64,000 nt of DNA. Origin: Labrys sp. WJW (GTDB lineage: Bacteria > Pseudomonadota > Alphaproteobacteria > Rhizobiales > Labraceae). The notes under the pieces were generated by a model. That model was not told where the DNA came from. It saw nothing but the letters and a program-made list of their open reading frames with translations, and did no database searches. The stretch spans positions 1 to 64,000 of the forward strand of contig NZ_LYXZ01000002.1 in assembly GCF_001676615.1 (NCBI RefSeq). Direction: 5' to 3'. Both the position numbers and the translations under genes were made by a program. Below, piece after piece: positions 16,200 to 25,225 of the stretch (position 1 is its first letter; each line of letters opens with the position of its first letter).

Positions 16200-17984
16200 A
16201 TGTCAGTCAGTACGGCAAGTGTGGACCCTTCGGCGCCGATGAGCAGGGAAGACAAGAAGGTTATCTTCGCGTCTTCTCTGGGCACGGCCTTCGAATGGTA
16301 CGATTTCTTCATTTATGGCTCATTGGCGACCTATATCGCCGCCCATTTCTTTTCTTCGCTCAGCGAGACTGCAAGTTTCCTTGCCACGCTGCTGGCCTGG
16401 GCCGCAGGCTTCATCGTCCGGCCTTTCGGGGCTCTCGTCTTCGGCCGCGTGGGCGATCTGGTCGGACGCAAATACACCTTCCTCGTCACCATCACGTTGA
16501 TGGGCGCCTCGACCTTCCTGGTCGGCCTGTTGCCCAGCTATGCCTGGTGTGAGCAAAATCTCGGCGTCGGCGCCATCGCGCCGACCATCCTGATCGGGCT
16601 GCGTATCGTGCAGGGCCTGGCTCTCGGCGGTGAATATGGCGGGGCCGCAACCTATGTGGCCGAGCACGCACCGGCCGGCAAGCGCGGCCTTTATACCGGC
16701 TGGATCCAGGCGACGGCGACCGGTGGCCTCTTGCTCTCGTTGATCATCATCCTGCTGATCCGGCAATATATGAGCGATGCCGCCTTCAGCGACTGGGGTT
16801 GGCGCATTCCCTTCTGGATCTCGATCATCCTCTTGCTGGTCTCAGTCTGGATCCGCATGCAGCTCGCCGAAAGTCCGTCCTTCGTCAAGATGAAGGCGGA
16901 GGGGGCGACCTCCAAGGCGCCCCTGAGCGAGGCCTTCCTGAAGTGGTCCAACCTCAAGATCGGCCTGATCGCTCTGTTCGGCATGGTCGCCGGCGAGGCT
17001 GTCGTCTGGTATTCCGGGCAGTTCTACGCCTTGCTCTATTTGACCAAGACCCTGCGCGTGGATCTCACCACTGCCTCGCTTCTGCTGGGCGTCGCCCTGG
17101 CGATCAGCCTGCCGCTCTACGTGTTCTTCGGGTGGCTCTCCGACAAGATCGGCCGCAAATGGATCATGCTGCTGGGCTTCCTCCTGGCAGCGGTGTTCTA
17201 CCAGCCGATCTTCAAGGCCATCACCCACTACGCCAACCCGGCGCTCGAGGCCGCACTCGCCAAGTCGGCCGTCAGCGTCGTCGCCGACCCGGCCGATTGC
17301 TCGGTGCAGTTCGATCCGATCGGTACCGCCAAGTTCACTTCGTCCTGCGACGTGGCCAAGAATTTCCTGGCCTCGAGTTCGGTGTCCTACACCAATGAGG
17401 CGGCCGCACCGGGGACGCCGGCTTCGGTGAAGATCGGCGACACCGTAATCCCGTCCTATGTCGCGACAGGCCTCGATGCCGCCGCTGCCAAGGCCAAGAA
17501 AGCCGAGTTCACGACAGCGCTCTACAAGGCCTTGAAGGACCATCAATATCCGGTCTCGGAAAAGGCGGCGCCCGTGAAGGATGCCAGCGGCGCCGTCGTC
17601 AAGAACCCGGATGGCACCGACAAGACCGCCACAACCTATGCGATGGCGCCGGCCGATCCCTCCGCGATCAACAAGCCCATGCTTGTGGTGATGCTGATCG
17701 TGCTGATCGTCCTCGTCACGCTGGTCTATGGCCCGATGGCAGCCGCCCTGGTGGAGCTCTATCCCACCCGCATCCGCTATACCGGCATGTCCTTGCCCTA
17801 TCATATCGGCAATGGCTGGTTCGGCGGCCTGGTGCCCTTCGTGATCTTCGCCATGGTGGCGGCCAGCGGCGATCTCTATTACGGCCTGTGGTATCCGATC
17901 GTGGTTGCGGCGCTGACCTTCGTGATCGGCATGCTGTTCGTGCCGGAAACCAAGGATCGTGATCTCGACAATATTCCGTCCTGA
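16200..17984 (+). CDS. MHS-family major facilitator transporter with large extramembrane insertion
   Basis: A 594-residue metabolite:H+ symporter of the MHS branch of the MFS, which imports organic acids or betaines. The MHS signature is clear: ASSLGTAFEWYDFFIYGSLA, then FIVRPFGALVFGRVGDLVGRKYTF, RIVQGLALGGEYGGAATYVAEHAP and the second half GWLSDKIGRKWIMLLG. Between helices after KAITHYANPALE and before INKPMLVVMLI there is a hydrophilic insertion of about 150 residues, so the protein is far longer than the usual 430-450. The C-terminal half resumes with ALVELYPTRIRYTGMSLPYHIGNGWFGG. GGGGAGAG precedes the ATG. A terminator follows at 18009-18038. Substrate unknown. Confidence 0.9.
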   Translation: MSVSTASVDPSAPMSREDKKVIFASSLGTAFEWYDFFIYGSLATYIAAHFFSSLSETASFLATLLAWAAGFIVRPFGALVFGRVGDLVGRKYTFLVTITLMGASTFLVGLLPSYAWCEQNLGVGAIAPTILIGLRIVQGLALGGEYGGAATYVAEHAPAGKRGLYTGWIQATATGGLLLSLIIILLIRQYMSDAAFSDWGWRIPFWISIILLLVSVWIRMQLAESPSFVKMKAEGATSKAPLSEAFLKWSNLKIGLIALFGMVAGEAVVWYSGQFYALLYLTKTLRVDLTTASLLLGVALAISLPLYVFFGWLSDKIGRKWIMLLGFLLAAVFYQPIFKAITHYANPALEAALAKSAVSVVADPADCSVQFDPIGTAKFTSSCDVAKNFLASSSVSYTNEAAAPGTPASVKIGDTVIPSYVATGLDAAAAKAKKAEFTTALYKALKDHQYPVSEKAAPVKDASGAVVKNPDGTDKTATTYAMAPADPSAINKPMLVVMLIVLIVLVTLVYGPMAAALVELYPTRIRYTGMSLPYHIGNGWFGGLVPFVIFAMVAASGDLYYGLWYPIVVAALTFVIGMLFVPETKDRDLDNIPS

Positions 17985-18008
17985 TCGTCCGGCAAACAGG
18001 CTCGGAAT

Positions 18009-18038
18009 CGGCGCGGCACCCCGGTGTCGCGCCGTTTT
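18009..18038 (+). terminator. Rho-independent terminator after the MHS transporter gene
   Basis: Arms CGGCGCGGCACC (18009-18020) and GGTGTCGCGCCG (18023-18034) pair with one G-T wobble and a 2-nt apex, followed by TTTT. Confidence 0.75.
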
Positions 18039-18131
18039 CCATATGGTGAGGTATTTTGTGCCGGCCAGCGGTGTCACGCTGGAAAATTGGACCCCCGCCA
18101 GTATAGACTTCGCATGGAGGGGTTCGAATCG

Positions 18132-21100
18132 ATGCCTGACAATCCGGTGCGCAAGCGTCTGCTGGAACAGCGGCAGGCTTTGCTCGACCTTGGCCTGCGC
18201 AATCGGCTGATCAACCTGCCGATGCGCACCAAGGGCGTGCGTACCATCGAGATCGTCGAAGCTCAGGCGGCCGAAACCTATGGTCTGCTGGCGGCTGGCA
18301 AGGCACTGACTTTCCTGCCCGGACAAGAGCCGCAGGAGGCGGTGCAAGGCGAACTGGCCATCGAAGGCACAGCCCCTTCAGCACAGGCACCGCCGGAGGC
18401 CGCGCCGAGCCGCGAAGCGCCGGCGCCCAACCGGCTGCAGACCCGCCTGGCCGCCGAAGCCCTGCAGAAGCGCCTGTTCGACATCTGGTACGATGCCCGC
18501 ACCATCGAGGAAGAGCAGGGCGTCAACATCCTCTACCTAGCCTTCGGCCTGCTGCGCTGGTACGAGGACGACAAATCCGACATCGCTCGCCATGCGCCGC
18601 TGGTGCTCCTGCCGGTGCGTCTCGACCGTTCCAGCGCCGCCGAGCGCTTCACTTTGCGCATACGGGACGAGCCGGCCTCGCCCAATCTGTCGATCCAGGC
18701 CAAGCTGCGCGGCGATTTTAGCATGGTGATCGAAGACTTCCCCGACGAGGACGAGGTCGACATTTCAGCCTATGTCGCCGAGATCGCCAGGACCGTCTCG
18801 GGCAAGGCGCGCTGGGAGGTGTTGCCGGACGCGATGGTGCTCGGCTTCTTCTCCTTCGCCAAATTCCTGATGTATCGCGACCTCGATCCGGACAATTGGC
18901 CCGAAGGTAGCGCCATCCACGAACATGGACCGGTGGCCGCGCTGCTGGGGGAAGGCTTCGAGGCCTTCGAGCCGATCGTCCTCGATGGCCAGCCGATCGA
19001 TCCCGTAATACCGCCGCCGGCACTCAACCACGTGCTGGACGCCGATTCATCGCAGGCCGTCGCCATCGAGGAAGTGCTGCGCGGGCGCCATCTGGTGATC
19101 AAGGGCCCACCGGGCACCGGCAAGAGCCAGACCATCGCCAATATCATTGCCGGAGCGGCCCTGCAGGGCAGGAAGGTGCTGTTCGCAGCCGAGAAGATGG
19201 CGGCGCTGGACGTGGTGCATCGGCGGTTGCGCCAGGTCGGGCTCGGGCCGATGACGCTCGAACTGCACTCGACCAAGGCCAATAAGCGCCTGCTCCTGGA
19301 GGAATTGCGGCGAACGCGTGAACTTGCGCTGAAGACGCCGGTCCAGGATCCCGGCGTTACCGGGCGCCTCGCCGAGACCCAGAGCGGTCTCAACCGGCAC
19401 GCGGCGATGCTGCACGAGCCGATGAGGCCGAGCGGACTTACGCCTTACCGGTTGCTGGGCCAGCTCGTCGCCTTGCGCGAGGCCGGCGGCCTGCCCGGCT
19501 TTGCCCTTGATAGCGCCAGCCGATGGAGCGCCGAGCAGGCGCGCGCCAACAAGGAGCTGATGGCCGAACTCGCCGAACGCCTCGGTACGGTCGGGGAGCC
19601 CTCTGCCAGCATCTGGCGCGGGGTCAGGCGCGATGCCATCGATCCCGCCGAGCTCGAACGGCTCGCCGGCCTGATGCGTAGCGTCGAGGCCGATCTGGAG
19701 GCGGTGGAGGAGGCGGCAGCCGGCGTCATCAGGGATTTTGCCCTCGAAGTGGTGACGATCCGCGACCTCGACGCCGTCTGGCGCGCCACCTGCGCGGCGG
19801 TGTCGCTGCCCGCCCATGCCGATCGGCGCCTGCTGGCCCAGCCCGTGTGGCGCGAGGATGCCGGCGCGCTCGGCGAGCTTGTCGCTCTCGGTAAGGCCTA
19901 TCGCAAGGTCGTCGACACGATGGCGCAGGTCTATCGCGCCGAGGCCTGGACGGCGGATCTGCGGCCGGTCCGAGAGGCCTTCGCCGTGCATGGTGCATCC
20001 TTCCTGCGCTTCTTTTCGGGTCGCTATCGCAGTGCCAAGGCCCAGTTCAAGGCCCTGCTGGCCACCGAGATGCCCGGTGACCTCGCCAGGCGGCTCCAGC
20101 TTCTCGACGGCATGATCTCCGCACAGGAGCTTCGGCGCCGTTTCGAGAGCCAGAAGGACATGGGCGCCCGCGCCTTCGGTACGCTCTGGGCCGGCGAGAA
20201 ATCCGACTGGGAGCGCCTGCAGGCGATTACCGACTGGTGGCGCGACCACCGTCATCCTGCGCTCGCTCCCGATTTCCTGGATCGGCTGGCTGCCCGGCCG
20301 GGCGGCCGCGAGCTCGGCGCCATGGGGGCGGTGATCGTACAGAGCGTGCCACGCCTGTTCGAGGATCTGAAGACGCTCAGCGATTTCCTCGATTACGACC
20401 TGGAGGGAGGCCACGGCATCGCCGATTGCGCGGATCTGGAGGTCGCGGTTCTGGCGAAGCAACTGCGCCTCTGGCTGGCCAATCTCGAAAGCATCACGCG
20501 TTGGATAGCGTTTACCCATCGCTGCGGGGTGGCGCGGGCGGCAGGGCTTGGTGCTCTCGTCGACGGCTTGTTCGGTGGCCGCATCCCCGGGGACCGCTTG
20601 GTGGCGACCTTCGAGCGTGCCTATTACGAGGCCTTGCGCGAAGATCTCTTTGCCCGGCACCCCGATCTCAAGCGCTTCGACGGCGAATTGCAGAATCGCA
20701 CGGTCGAGCAATTCCGAGCTTTGGACAAGGGGCGCATCGCCCTGGCGCGCGAGAGCGTGGCGCTCAAACATCTGCGTGAACGTCCGGTCGCGGCTGGTGG
20801 CATCGGGCCGCTCGGCGTGCTCAATGGCGAGTTCGCCAAGAAGCGCAACCATCTGCCCATCCGGCAATTGCTCGACAGGGCCGGCCCGGCCATCCAGCAG
20901 TTGAAGCCGGTGATGATGATGAGCCCGCTCTCCATCAGCCAGTTTCTCAAGCCCGGGGCGCTCAGCTTCGACCTGCTCGTCATCGACGAAGCCTCGCAGG
21001 TCGAACCGGTCGATGCCCTCGGCGCGGTGGCGCGCGCGTCTCAATTCGTCGTGGTGGGCGACGAGCGCCAATTGCCGCCGACACGCTTCTTCGCCAAGCT

Positions 21101-22889
21101 GACCGGCGAAGTACCTGAGGAGGAGGGCGACGAGGAGACCTTCAAGGCGAGCGATGCCGAAAGCGTGCTCGATCTCTGCCTCGCCAAGGGCATGCCCTAT
21201 CGCCAGCTCAACTGGCACTATCGCTCCCGCCACCAGTCGCTGATCACCGTGTCCAATCGCGAATTCTACGACAATCGCCTGTTGGTGGTGCCGAGCCCGC
21301 ATGCCGGCGGCCGGCTTCCCAACGGCGCGACGGGCGGCGGCGAGACGATGGGCCTGATCTTCCGTTATCTTCCCAAGGCCGTCTACGATCGCGGCAATAG
21401 CCGCACCAATGCCGAGGAGGCCCGGGCCGTGGCACAGGCGATCATGGCGCATGCCCGCCATCGCGCCTCGCTCTCGCTCGGCGTGGCCACCTTCTCGGTG
21501 GCGCAGCGCCAGGCCATCCTCAAGGAACTCGAACTGCTGCGGCGAGAGAGCCCCGCCACCGAGATCTTCTTCAATCGGGAAGGCAACGAACCTTTCTTCG
21601 TCAAGAACCTGGAGAACATCCAGGGCGACGAGCGCGACGTCATCTTCATTTCGGTGGGCTATGGCCGCAGCACCGAGGGCTATCTTGCCATGAGCTTCGG
21701 CCCGCTCAATCTGGACGGCGGCGAGAGGCGGCTCAACGTGCTGATCTCGCGCGCCAAATATCGCTGCGAGGTGTTCTCCTCCATTCGCGGCGAGGATATC
21801 GATCTGGCGCGCGCCGATGCGCGCGGCGTTGCGGCGCTCAAATTGTTTCTCGACTATGCCGAGACCGGCCGGCTCGGCACTCCCGTCGAAACCGGCAGGG
21901 CACCCGATTCCCTGTTCGAGGAGCAGGTCGCCGACCAGCTACGCGCGCGCGGGCACAAGATCGCACACCAGATCGGCAGTTCCGGTTTTTTCGTCGACCT
22001 CGCGGTGGTGGATCCCGATCGGCCGCAGCGTTTCCTGCTCGGCATTGAATGCGATGGGGCGCAATATCATGCCTCCCGCTCGGCCCGCGACCGCGACCGG
22101 CTGCGCCAGTATGTGCTGGAAGGGCAGGGCTGGGTGGTCCATCGCATCTGGTCGACGGACTGGTATCTGCGTCCCCGGGAGGAACTCGGCAAGGTCGAAG
22201 CCGCGATCGAACGGGCGAAGGCTGTCTGGCGCAAACGGGACGAGGAGCTCGCCGTGTCGGCCGAGCCGGAAAGTGCGGCGGAAGAAGAGCCGTTACCGCT
22301 GCCGATCGACGAGCCGCTGGCCACGCCCGAGGAGCCTGCCCCGTCTTCGCCTACCTGTCCCTATGTCGAGGCGCGCCTTAGCATGACGGGCACGGCAGAA
22401 CTGCACGAGGTGCCGACGGCACGCATGGCGGCCTATGTCGTCGGCGTGGTCGAAATCGAGGGGCCGGTGCATGAACAGGAAATCGTGGCGCGCATCCGCG
22501 ATTCCTTCGGTTTGGCGAGGGCTGGCAACCGGGTGCGCGAAGCGGTGCAGGACGGCATCGACGTCGCCCGCGTGACCGGCAAGATCGTCGGCGGGCCTTT
22601 CTACAGGCTGCCGGAAGCGCCGGTGGTCCTGCGTGACCGCTCCGCGGTGGAAAGCGCCGGCCTGCGACGTCCCGACATGCTGCCCAATGAAGAAGTCGAA
22701 GCGGCCTTCCTTGCCGTGATTGCCACCAATTACGGGGCGCCCCGCGATGCACTGATCGTGGCGGCTGCCCGCTTGTTCGGCTTTGCGGCGACCAGTTCCG
22801 TGCTGAAGGAGCGGCTCGACGACGTGTTGACGGTGATGCTCTTCAAAGGGCAGCTGAAGCTGCAGAACGACCTGATCGTCAGCGGTTGA
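18132..22889 (+). CDS. DUF4011 - SF1 helicase - Vsr/MTES_1575-like nuclease - DUF3320 protein, probable defence factor
   Basis: A 1585-residue protein. The N-terminus (RKRLLEQRQALLDLGLRNRLINL) is the DUF4011 block. A UvrD/Upf1-like superfamily 1 helicase core follows: Walker A GPPGTGKSQ (325-333), DEAS Walker B (952-955) with SQFVVVGDERQLPPTRFF, and late motifs GDERDVIFISVGYG and NVLISRAK. A very short patch repair/MTES_1575-type nuclease domain starts about residue 1262 (FEEQVADQLRARGHKI), with metal-binding D1289 in FFVDLAVVD and E1306 in GIECDGAQYH, then WVVHRIWSTDW. The tail (about 1430-1585) matches DUF3320. All catalytic residues look intact. The start at 18132 has GGAGGGG 9 nt upstream. 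This domain order is known in stand-alone anti-phage genes; action on invading nucleic acid is inferred. Confidence 0.88.
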   Translation: MPDNPVRKRLLEQRQALLDLGLRNRLINLPMRTKGVRTIEIVEAQAAETYGLLAAGKALTFLPGQEPQEAVQGELAIEGTAPSAQAPPEAAPSREAPAPNRLQTRLAAEALQKRLFDIWYDARTIEEEQGVNILYLAFGLLRWYEDDKSDIARHAPLVLLPVRLDRSSAAERFTLRIRDEPASPNLSIQAKLRGDFSMVIEDFPDEDEVDISAYVAEIARTVSGKARWEVLPDAMVLGFFSFAKFLMYRDLDPDNWPEGSAIHEHGPVAALLGEGFEAFEPIVLDGQPIDPVIPPPALNHVLDADSSQAVAIEEVLRGRHLVIKGPPGTGKSQTIANIIAGAALQGRKVLFAAEKMAALDVVHRRLRQVGLGPMTLELHSTKANKRLLLEELRRTRELALKTPVQDPGVTGRLAETQSGLNRHAAMLHEPMRPSGLTPYRLLGQLVALREAGGLPGFALDSASRWSAEQARANKELMAELAERLGTVGEPSASIWRGVRRDAIDPAELERLAGLMRSVEADLEAVEEAAAGVIRDFALEVVTIRDLDAVWRATCAAVSLPAHADRRLLAQPVWREDAGALGELVALGKAYRKVVDTMAQVYRAEAWTADLRPVREAFAVHGASFLRFFSGRYRSAKAQFKALLATEMPGDLARRLQLLDGMISAQELRRRFESQKDMGARAFGTLWAGEKSDWERLQAITDWWRDHRHPALAPDFLDRLAARPGGRELGAMGAVIVQSVPRLFEDLKTLSDFLDYDLEGGHGIADCADLEVAVLAKQLRLWLANLESITRWIAFTHRCGVARAAGLGALVDGLFGGRIPGDRLVATFERAYYEALREDLFARHPDLKRFDGELQNRTVEQFRALDKGRIALARESVALKHLRERPVAAGGIGPLGVLNGEFAKKRNHLPIRQLLDRAGPAIQQLKPVMMMSPLSISQFLKPGALSFDLLVIDEASQVEPVDALGAVARASQFVVVGDERQLPPTRFFAKLTGEVPEEEGDEETFKASDAESVLDLCLAKGMPYRQLNWHYRSRHQSLITVSNREFYDNRLLVVPSPHAGGRLPNGATGGGETMGLIFRYLPKAVYDRGNSRTNAEEARAVAQAIMAHARHRASLSLGVATFSVAQRQAILKELELLRRESPATEIFFNREGNEPFFVKNLENIQGDERDVIFISVGYGRSTEGYLAMSFGPLNLDGGERRLNVLISRAKYRCEVFSSIRGEDIDLARADARGVAALKLFLDYAETGRLGTPVETGRAPDSLFEEQVADQLRARGHKIAHQIGSSGFFVDLAVVDPDRPQRFLLGIECDGAQYHASRSARDRDRLRQYVLEGQGWVVHRIWSTDWYLRPREELGKVEAAIERAKAVWRKRDEELAVSAEPESAAEEEPLPLPIDEPLATPEEPAPSSPTCPYVEARLSMTGTAELHEVPTARMAAYVVGVVEIEGPVHEQEIVARIRDSFGLARAGNRVREAVQDGIDVARVTGKIVGGPFYRLPEAPVVLRDRSAVESAGLRRPDMLPNEEVEAAFLAVIATNYGAPRDALIVAAARLFGFAATSSVLKERLDDVLTVMLFKGQLKLQNDLIVSG

Positions 22890-22909
22890 GAAGGCCTCTT
22901 CGGAGGAGC

Positions 22910-22945
22910 ACGGTCATTGGACCGGAGACCGTGAAGGCGTTTTTT
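22910..22945 (+). terminator. Possible terminator after the DUF4011 helicase gene
   Basis: A 6-bp stem ACGGTC/GACCGT (22910-22915 with 22927-22932), then a run of six T at 22940-22945 after a 7-nt gap. The gap makes it weaker than a canonical terminator. Confidence 0.4.
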
Positions 22946-23178
22946 CGAGGGCTTTTCCGGCCGGTGCGGATTTGAGACCCGGTCTCGAAAACGGATGGTC
23001 CCATCGCGGCGAAATCGTGACGCTGTTAATCTCTTTTTTTCCATATTTTCAAAGTGATGCGCAGGTCTTTGAAACTTGGCTCATCAGGAAACACTTTAAC
23101 ACGATCCGGCCATCGCTCAGACACGTCCTGGAAAGGTTTGCCGGGCATGATCCAGCCCTCGTTACGAAGGGTCGTGTC

Positions 23179-23247
23179 ATGTTCTACGCGTTGCTGTTCG
23201 CTTTGGCCTCGGCCTGCTGCCTCTATTATGTCAGCTACGACATCTGA
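23179..23247 (+). CDS. Tiny hydrophobic peptide (22 residues), YV-S-Y-D-I C-terminus
   Basis: A 22-codon frame (ATG 23179, TGA 23245-23247) encoding a single hydrophobic segment that starts MFYALLFALA and ends YYVSYDI. GAAGGG lies about 8 nt upstream. A second peptide of nearly the same length and with the matching ending YVTFDI occurs at 34061-34132 on the other strand. The shared ending after an otherwise diverged hydrophobic stretch argues that both are real, related single-span membrane peptides. Their function is unknown. Downstream lies another small membrane ORF and then the convergent RimK-like gene. Confidence 0.5.
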   Translation: MFYALLFALASACCLYYVSYDI

Positions 23248-23364
23248 AGGCGCTCGACGCTTCGCCCTGACGGCGGTCCCGGCATTCGCAACGAAACTTT
23301 ACATGGCGGACCGAGGGCAGAAGCATCCAGGCCCGATACTGCATTCTCCATCAGGAGAATTGCC

Positions 23365-23499
23365 GTGTCGTTTCGAGCCAATGCCGTTTCGGTCTTTCTG
23401 CAGGGAGCATTGACGAGCCTTGCCGCCCTCCTGGCGGTGAGCACCATGCTTGCCGTGCTCATCATCGCCCTTCATGAAGGGGTGGTGCATCTCTTGTAG
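23365..23499 (+). CDS. Small single-span membrane protein (44 residues, GTG start)
   Basis: A 44-codon frame with a GTG start at 23365 and a strong ribosome site (AGGAG, 8 nt spacing). The product begins MSFRANAVSVFLQGAL, continues with a hydrophobic helix (LAALLAVSTMLAVLIIAL) and ends HEGVVHLL. No family is recognised. It lies between the 22-residue peptide gene and the convergent RimK-like gene. The good translation signal and clean membrane helix are the only support, so it remains a prediction. Confidence 0.5.
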   Translation: MSFRANAVSVFLQGALTSLAALLAVSTMLAVLIIALHEGVVHLL

Positions 23500-23544
23500 T
23501 GATCGGAGGCGCGCGAACCGCAAACGCCCCCAATATTCATCGCC

Positions 23545-25104
23545 TCAGGAGCCGGTGTCGCGCAGATCATGCACCAGTCGAGGGCGGTGGATAGCCCCGG
23601 AGGGAAGCGCAGGCGCGGGCGGACGATGGCGGGCATCGACCAGGGCCTGGAAGTGAGAGAGCAGTTTGCGGTAGAGCCCCTCGCCGGCGGCGGCATCCTC
23701 CAGGCCGAGATCGATATTGGGATTGTCGTTGACCTCGATGACCACGACCCCCGATTTGGTCTGCTTGAGATCAACCCCATAGAGGCCGGTGCCGATCAGT
23801 CCTGCCGCCCGCACCGCCGGTTCGATCACTTCGCGCGGCACCTCCTCGACCGGTACGGCCTGGGTGCGGCCCTCGGTGTAGGCTCCGGCCTCGCCGTGCT
23901 GGATGATCTGCCAATGGCCTGAGGACATGAAATATTTGGCAGCGAAGATCACCTCGCCGGCGAGAATGCCGATGCGCCAGTCGAAGGGCGTGTAGACATA
24001 GTCCTGCACCAGGATGAGGCCGGACTGCTTGAACATGGCCGCGGCAATCTCCTGAAATTGCTGCCAGTTCTCGGCCTTCTTCACGCTGAGGCTGAAGGCT
24101 CCGTCAGGCACTTTCAGCACTGCGGGATAGGTCAGCTGCGTTTCGAAGCCCGCCAGTGTGCGGCGGGTGAGGAAAAGCGTGCGGGGCGTGGCGATGCCGT
24201 TGCCGCCGAGGAGTGCCGACAGGAAGGCTTTGTTGGTGCAGCGCAGGATCGAGCCGGGGTCGTCGATCACCGGCATGCCCTCGCTGGCGGCCTTGCGGGC
24301 GAAACGGAAGGTGTGGTGCGCGATCGCGGTGGTCTCGCGAATGAACAGGGCGTCGAACTGAGTGAGGCGCGGATAGTCCTTCTTCTCGATCAGCTCCACG
24401 GCAATATCCATGTCCTGGCCGATCCGCACCATGGCCTGGAGGGTCTTCAGCTTGGAGGGCGGCAGGGGATCCTTGGGATCGTGCAGGATTGCCAGGTCCA
24501 TGCGCGGGCCACTGGCCGAAGGGACGTGACGCCAGGGGCGCCGGCAGAAGCGGGCGAGGCCGTCGAGAAACAGGCTGTCGCGGGCCGGGTCGACATCGCG
24601 CGGGTCGAGCGGATGCAGGGCGGCAATCTTCCAGCCGGCGCCGCCTTCAAGGCGTTCGAGGTCGATCGCCAGCAGGGGGCAGCGGAACAGTTCGAAGCTG
24701 CGGCTCGCGAACTCCGCCAGCCCCCGATCTTCGACACCGCGATCCTCGACCTGACCGAAAAACACCTGGATGCGCATCGCATTCACCGCCCGGGGTACGG
24801 AGGCGAGCGGGCCGAGGCAGCGCTCCAAGCCGGCAAGCTTCTGGGTCTGCACTGCCTTGACCTGCAGGTCGGTGATCGCCTCCATGCTCGGCGTCACCCG
24901 TTCGCCGCGCGCTTCGGCGAGCAGGGACACGTAGTAGCCGATGCTGAGATAGGCATAGCTGCGGCACAGATTGATGATACGGCGGGGCCGCTGCAGCAGG
25001 CCTGGTCCTTCCGCGATGAAGTCCTGCGCGGTGATCACCCGGACACCGGGGACGGACCAGCGAAAATCACTGGATTTTTCGACAATGATCAGTTGAGCGG
25101 GCAT
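23545..25104 (-). CDS. RimK-like ATP-grasp ligase with N-terminal RLAN-type domain
   Basis: A 519-residue ATP-grasp enzyme. The N-terminal half (residues about 1-190: RWSVPGVRVITAQDFI, RRIINLCRSYAYLSIGYYVSLLAEARG, RVTPSMEAI) is the RimK-like ATP-grasp N-terminal domain. The C-terminal half is the ligase core, with DALFIRETTAIAHHTFRFARKA, VIDDPGSILRCTNKAFL, TYPAVLKVPDGAFSLSV and the metal-binding ending VVVIEVNDNPNIDLGLED. Such enzymes join an amino acid, often glutamate, to a carboxylate of a protein or small molecule; the substrate is unknown. In other genomes this gene neighbours a GNAT/peptidase C39 fusion, and here a GNAT gene lies 121 bp upstream on the same strand, matching that pairing. 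Confidence 0.87.
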   Translation of the reverse strand: MPAQLIIVEKSSDFRWSVPGVRVITAQDFIAEGPGLLQRPRRIINLCRSYAYLSIGYYVSLLAEARGERVTPSMEAITDLQVKAVQTQKLAGLERCLGPLASVPRAVNAMRIQVFFGQVEDRGVEDRGLAEFASRSFELFRCPLLAIDLERLEGGAGWKIAALHPLDPRDVDPARDSLFLDGLARFCRRPWRHVPSASGPRMDLAILHDPKDPLPPSKLKTLQAMVRIGQDMDIAVELIEKKDYPRLTQFDALFIRETTAIAHHTFRFARKAASEGMPVIDDPGSILRCTNKAFLSALLGGNGIATPRTLFLTRRTLAGFETQLTYPAVLKVPDGAFSLSVKKAENWQQFQEIAAAMFKQSGLILVQDYVYTPFDWRIGILAGEVIFAAKYFMSSGHWQIIQHGEAGAYTEGRTQAVPVEEVPREVIEPAVRAAGLIGTGLYGVDLKQTKSGVVVIEVNDNPNIDLGLEDAAAGEGLYRKLLSHFQALVDARHRPPAPALPSGAIHRPRLVHDLRDTGS

Positions 25105-25225
25105 TGGTTGCTTTCACGAAGGGAAGGTCGGTGCCCGGCGTTGCGGCCATCTGGCCCGTCTTTCGCCGGCAGTTTCAAGAGGATGAAAGATATGTCCAGG
25201 CAAGGGCTTAAGGTTGCAGGCGCAT

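Noticed and set aside
19047..21461. An 804-codon open frame on the minus strand opposite the giant helicase gene
   Set aside because: It lies wholly opposite a gene with intact helicase and nuclease motifs. Its product is low-complexity, rich in Gly, Ala, Arg, Leu and His, as expected for antisense frames of GC-rich genes.
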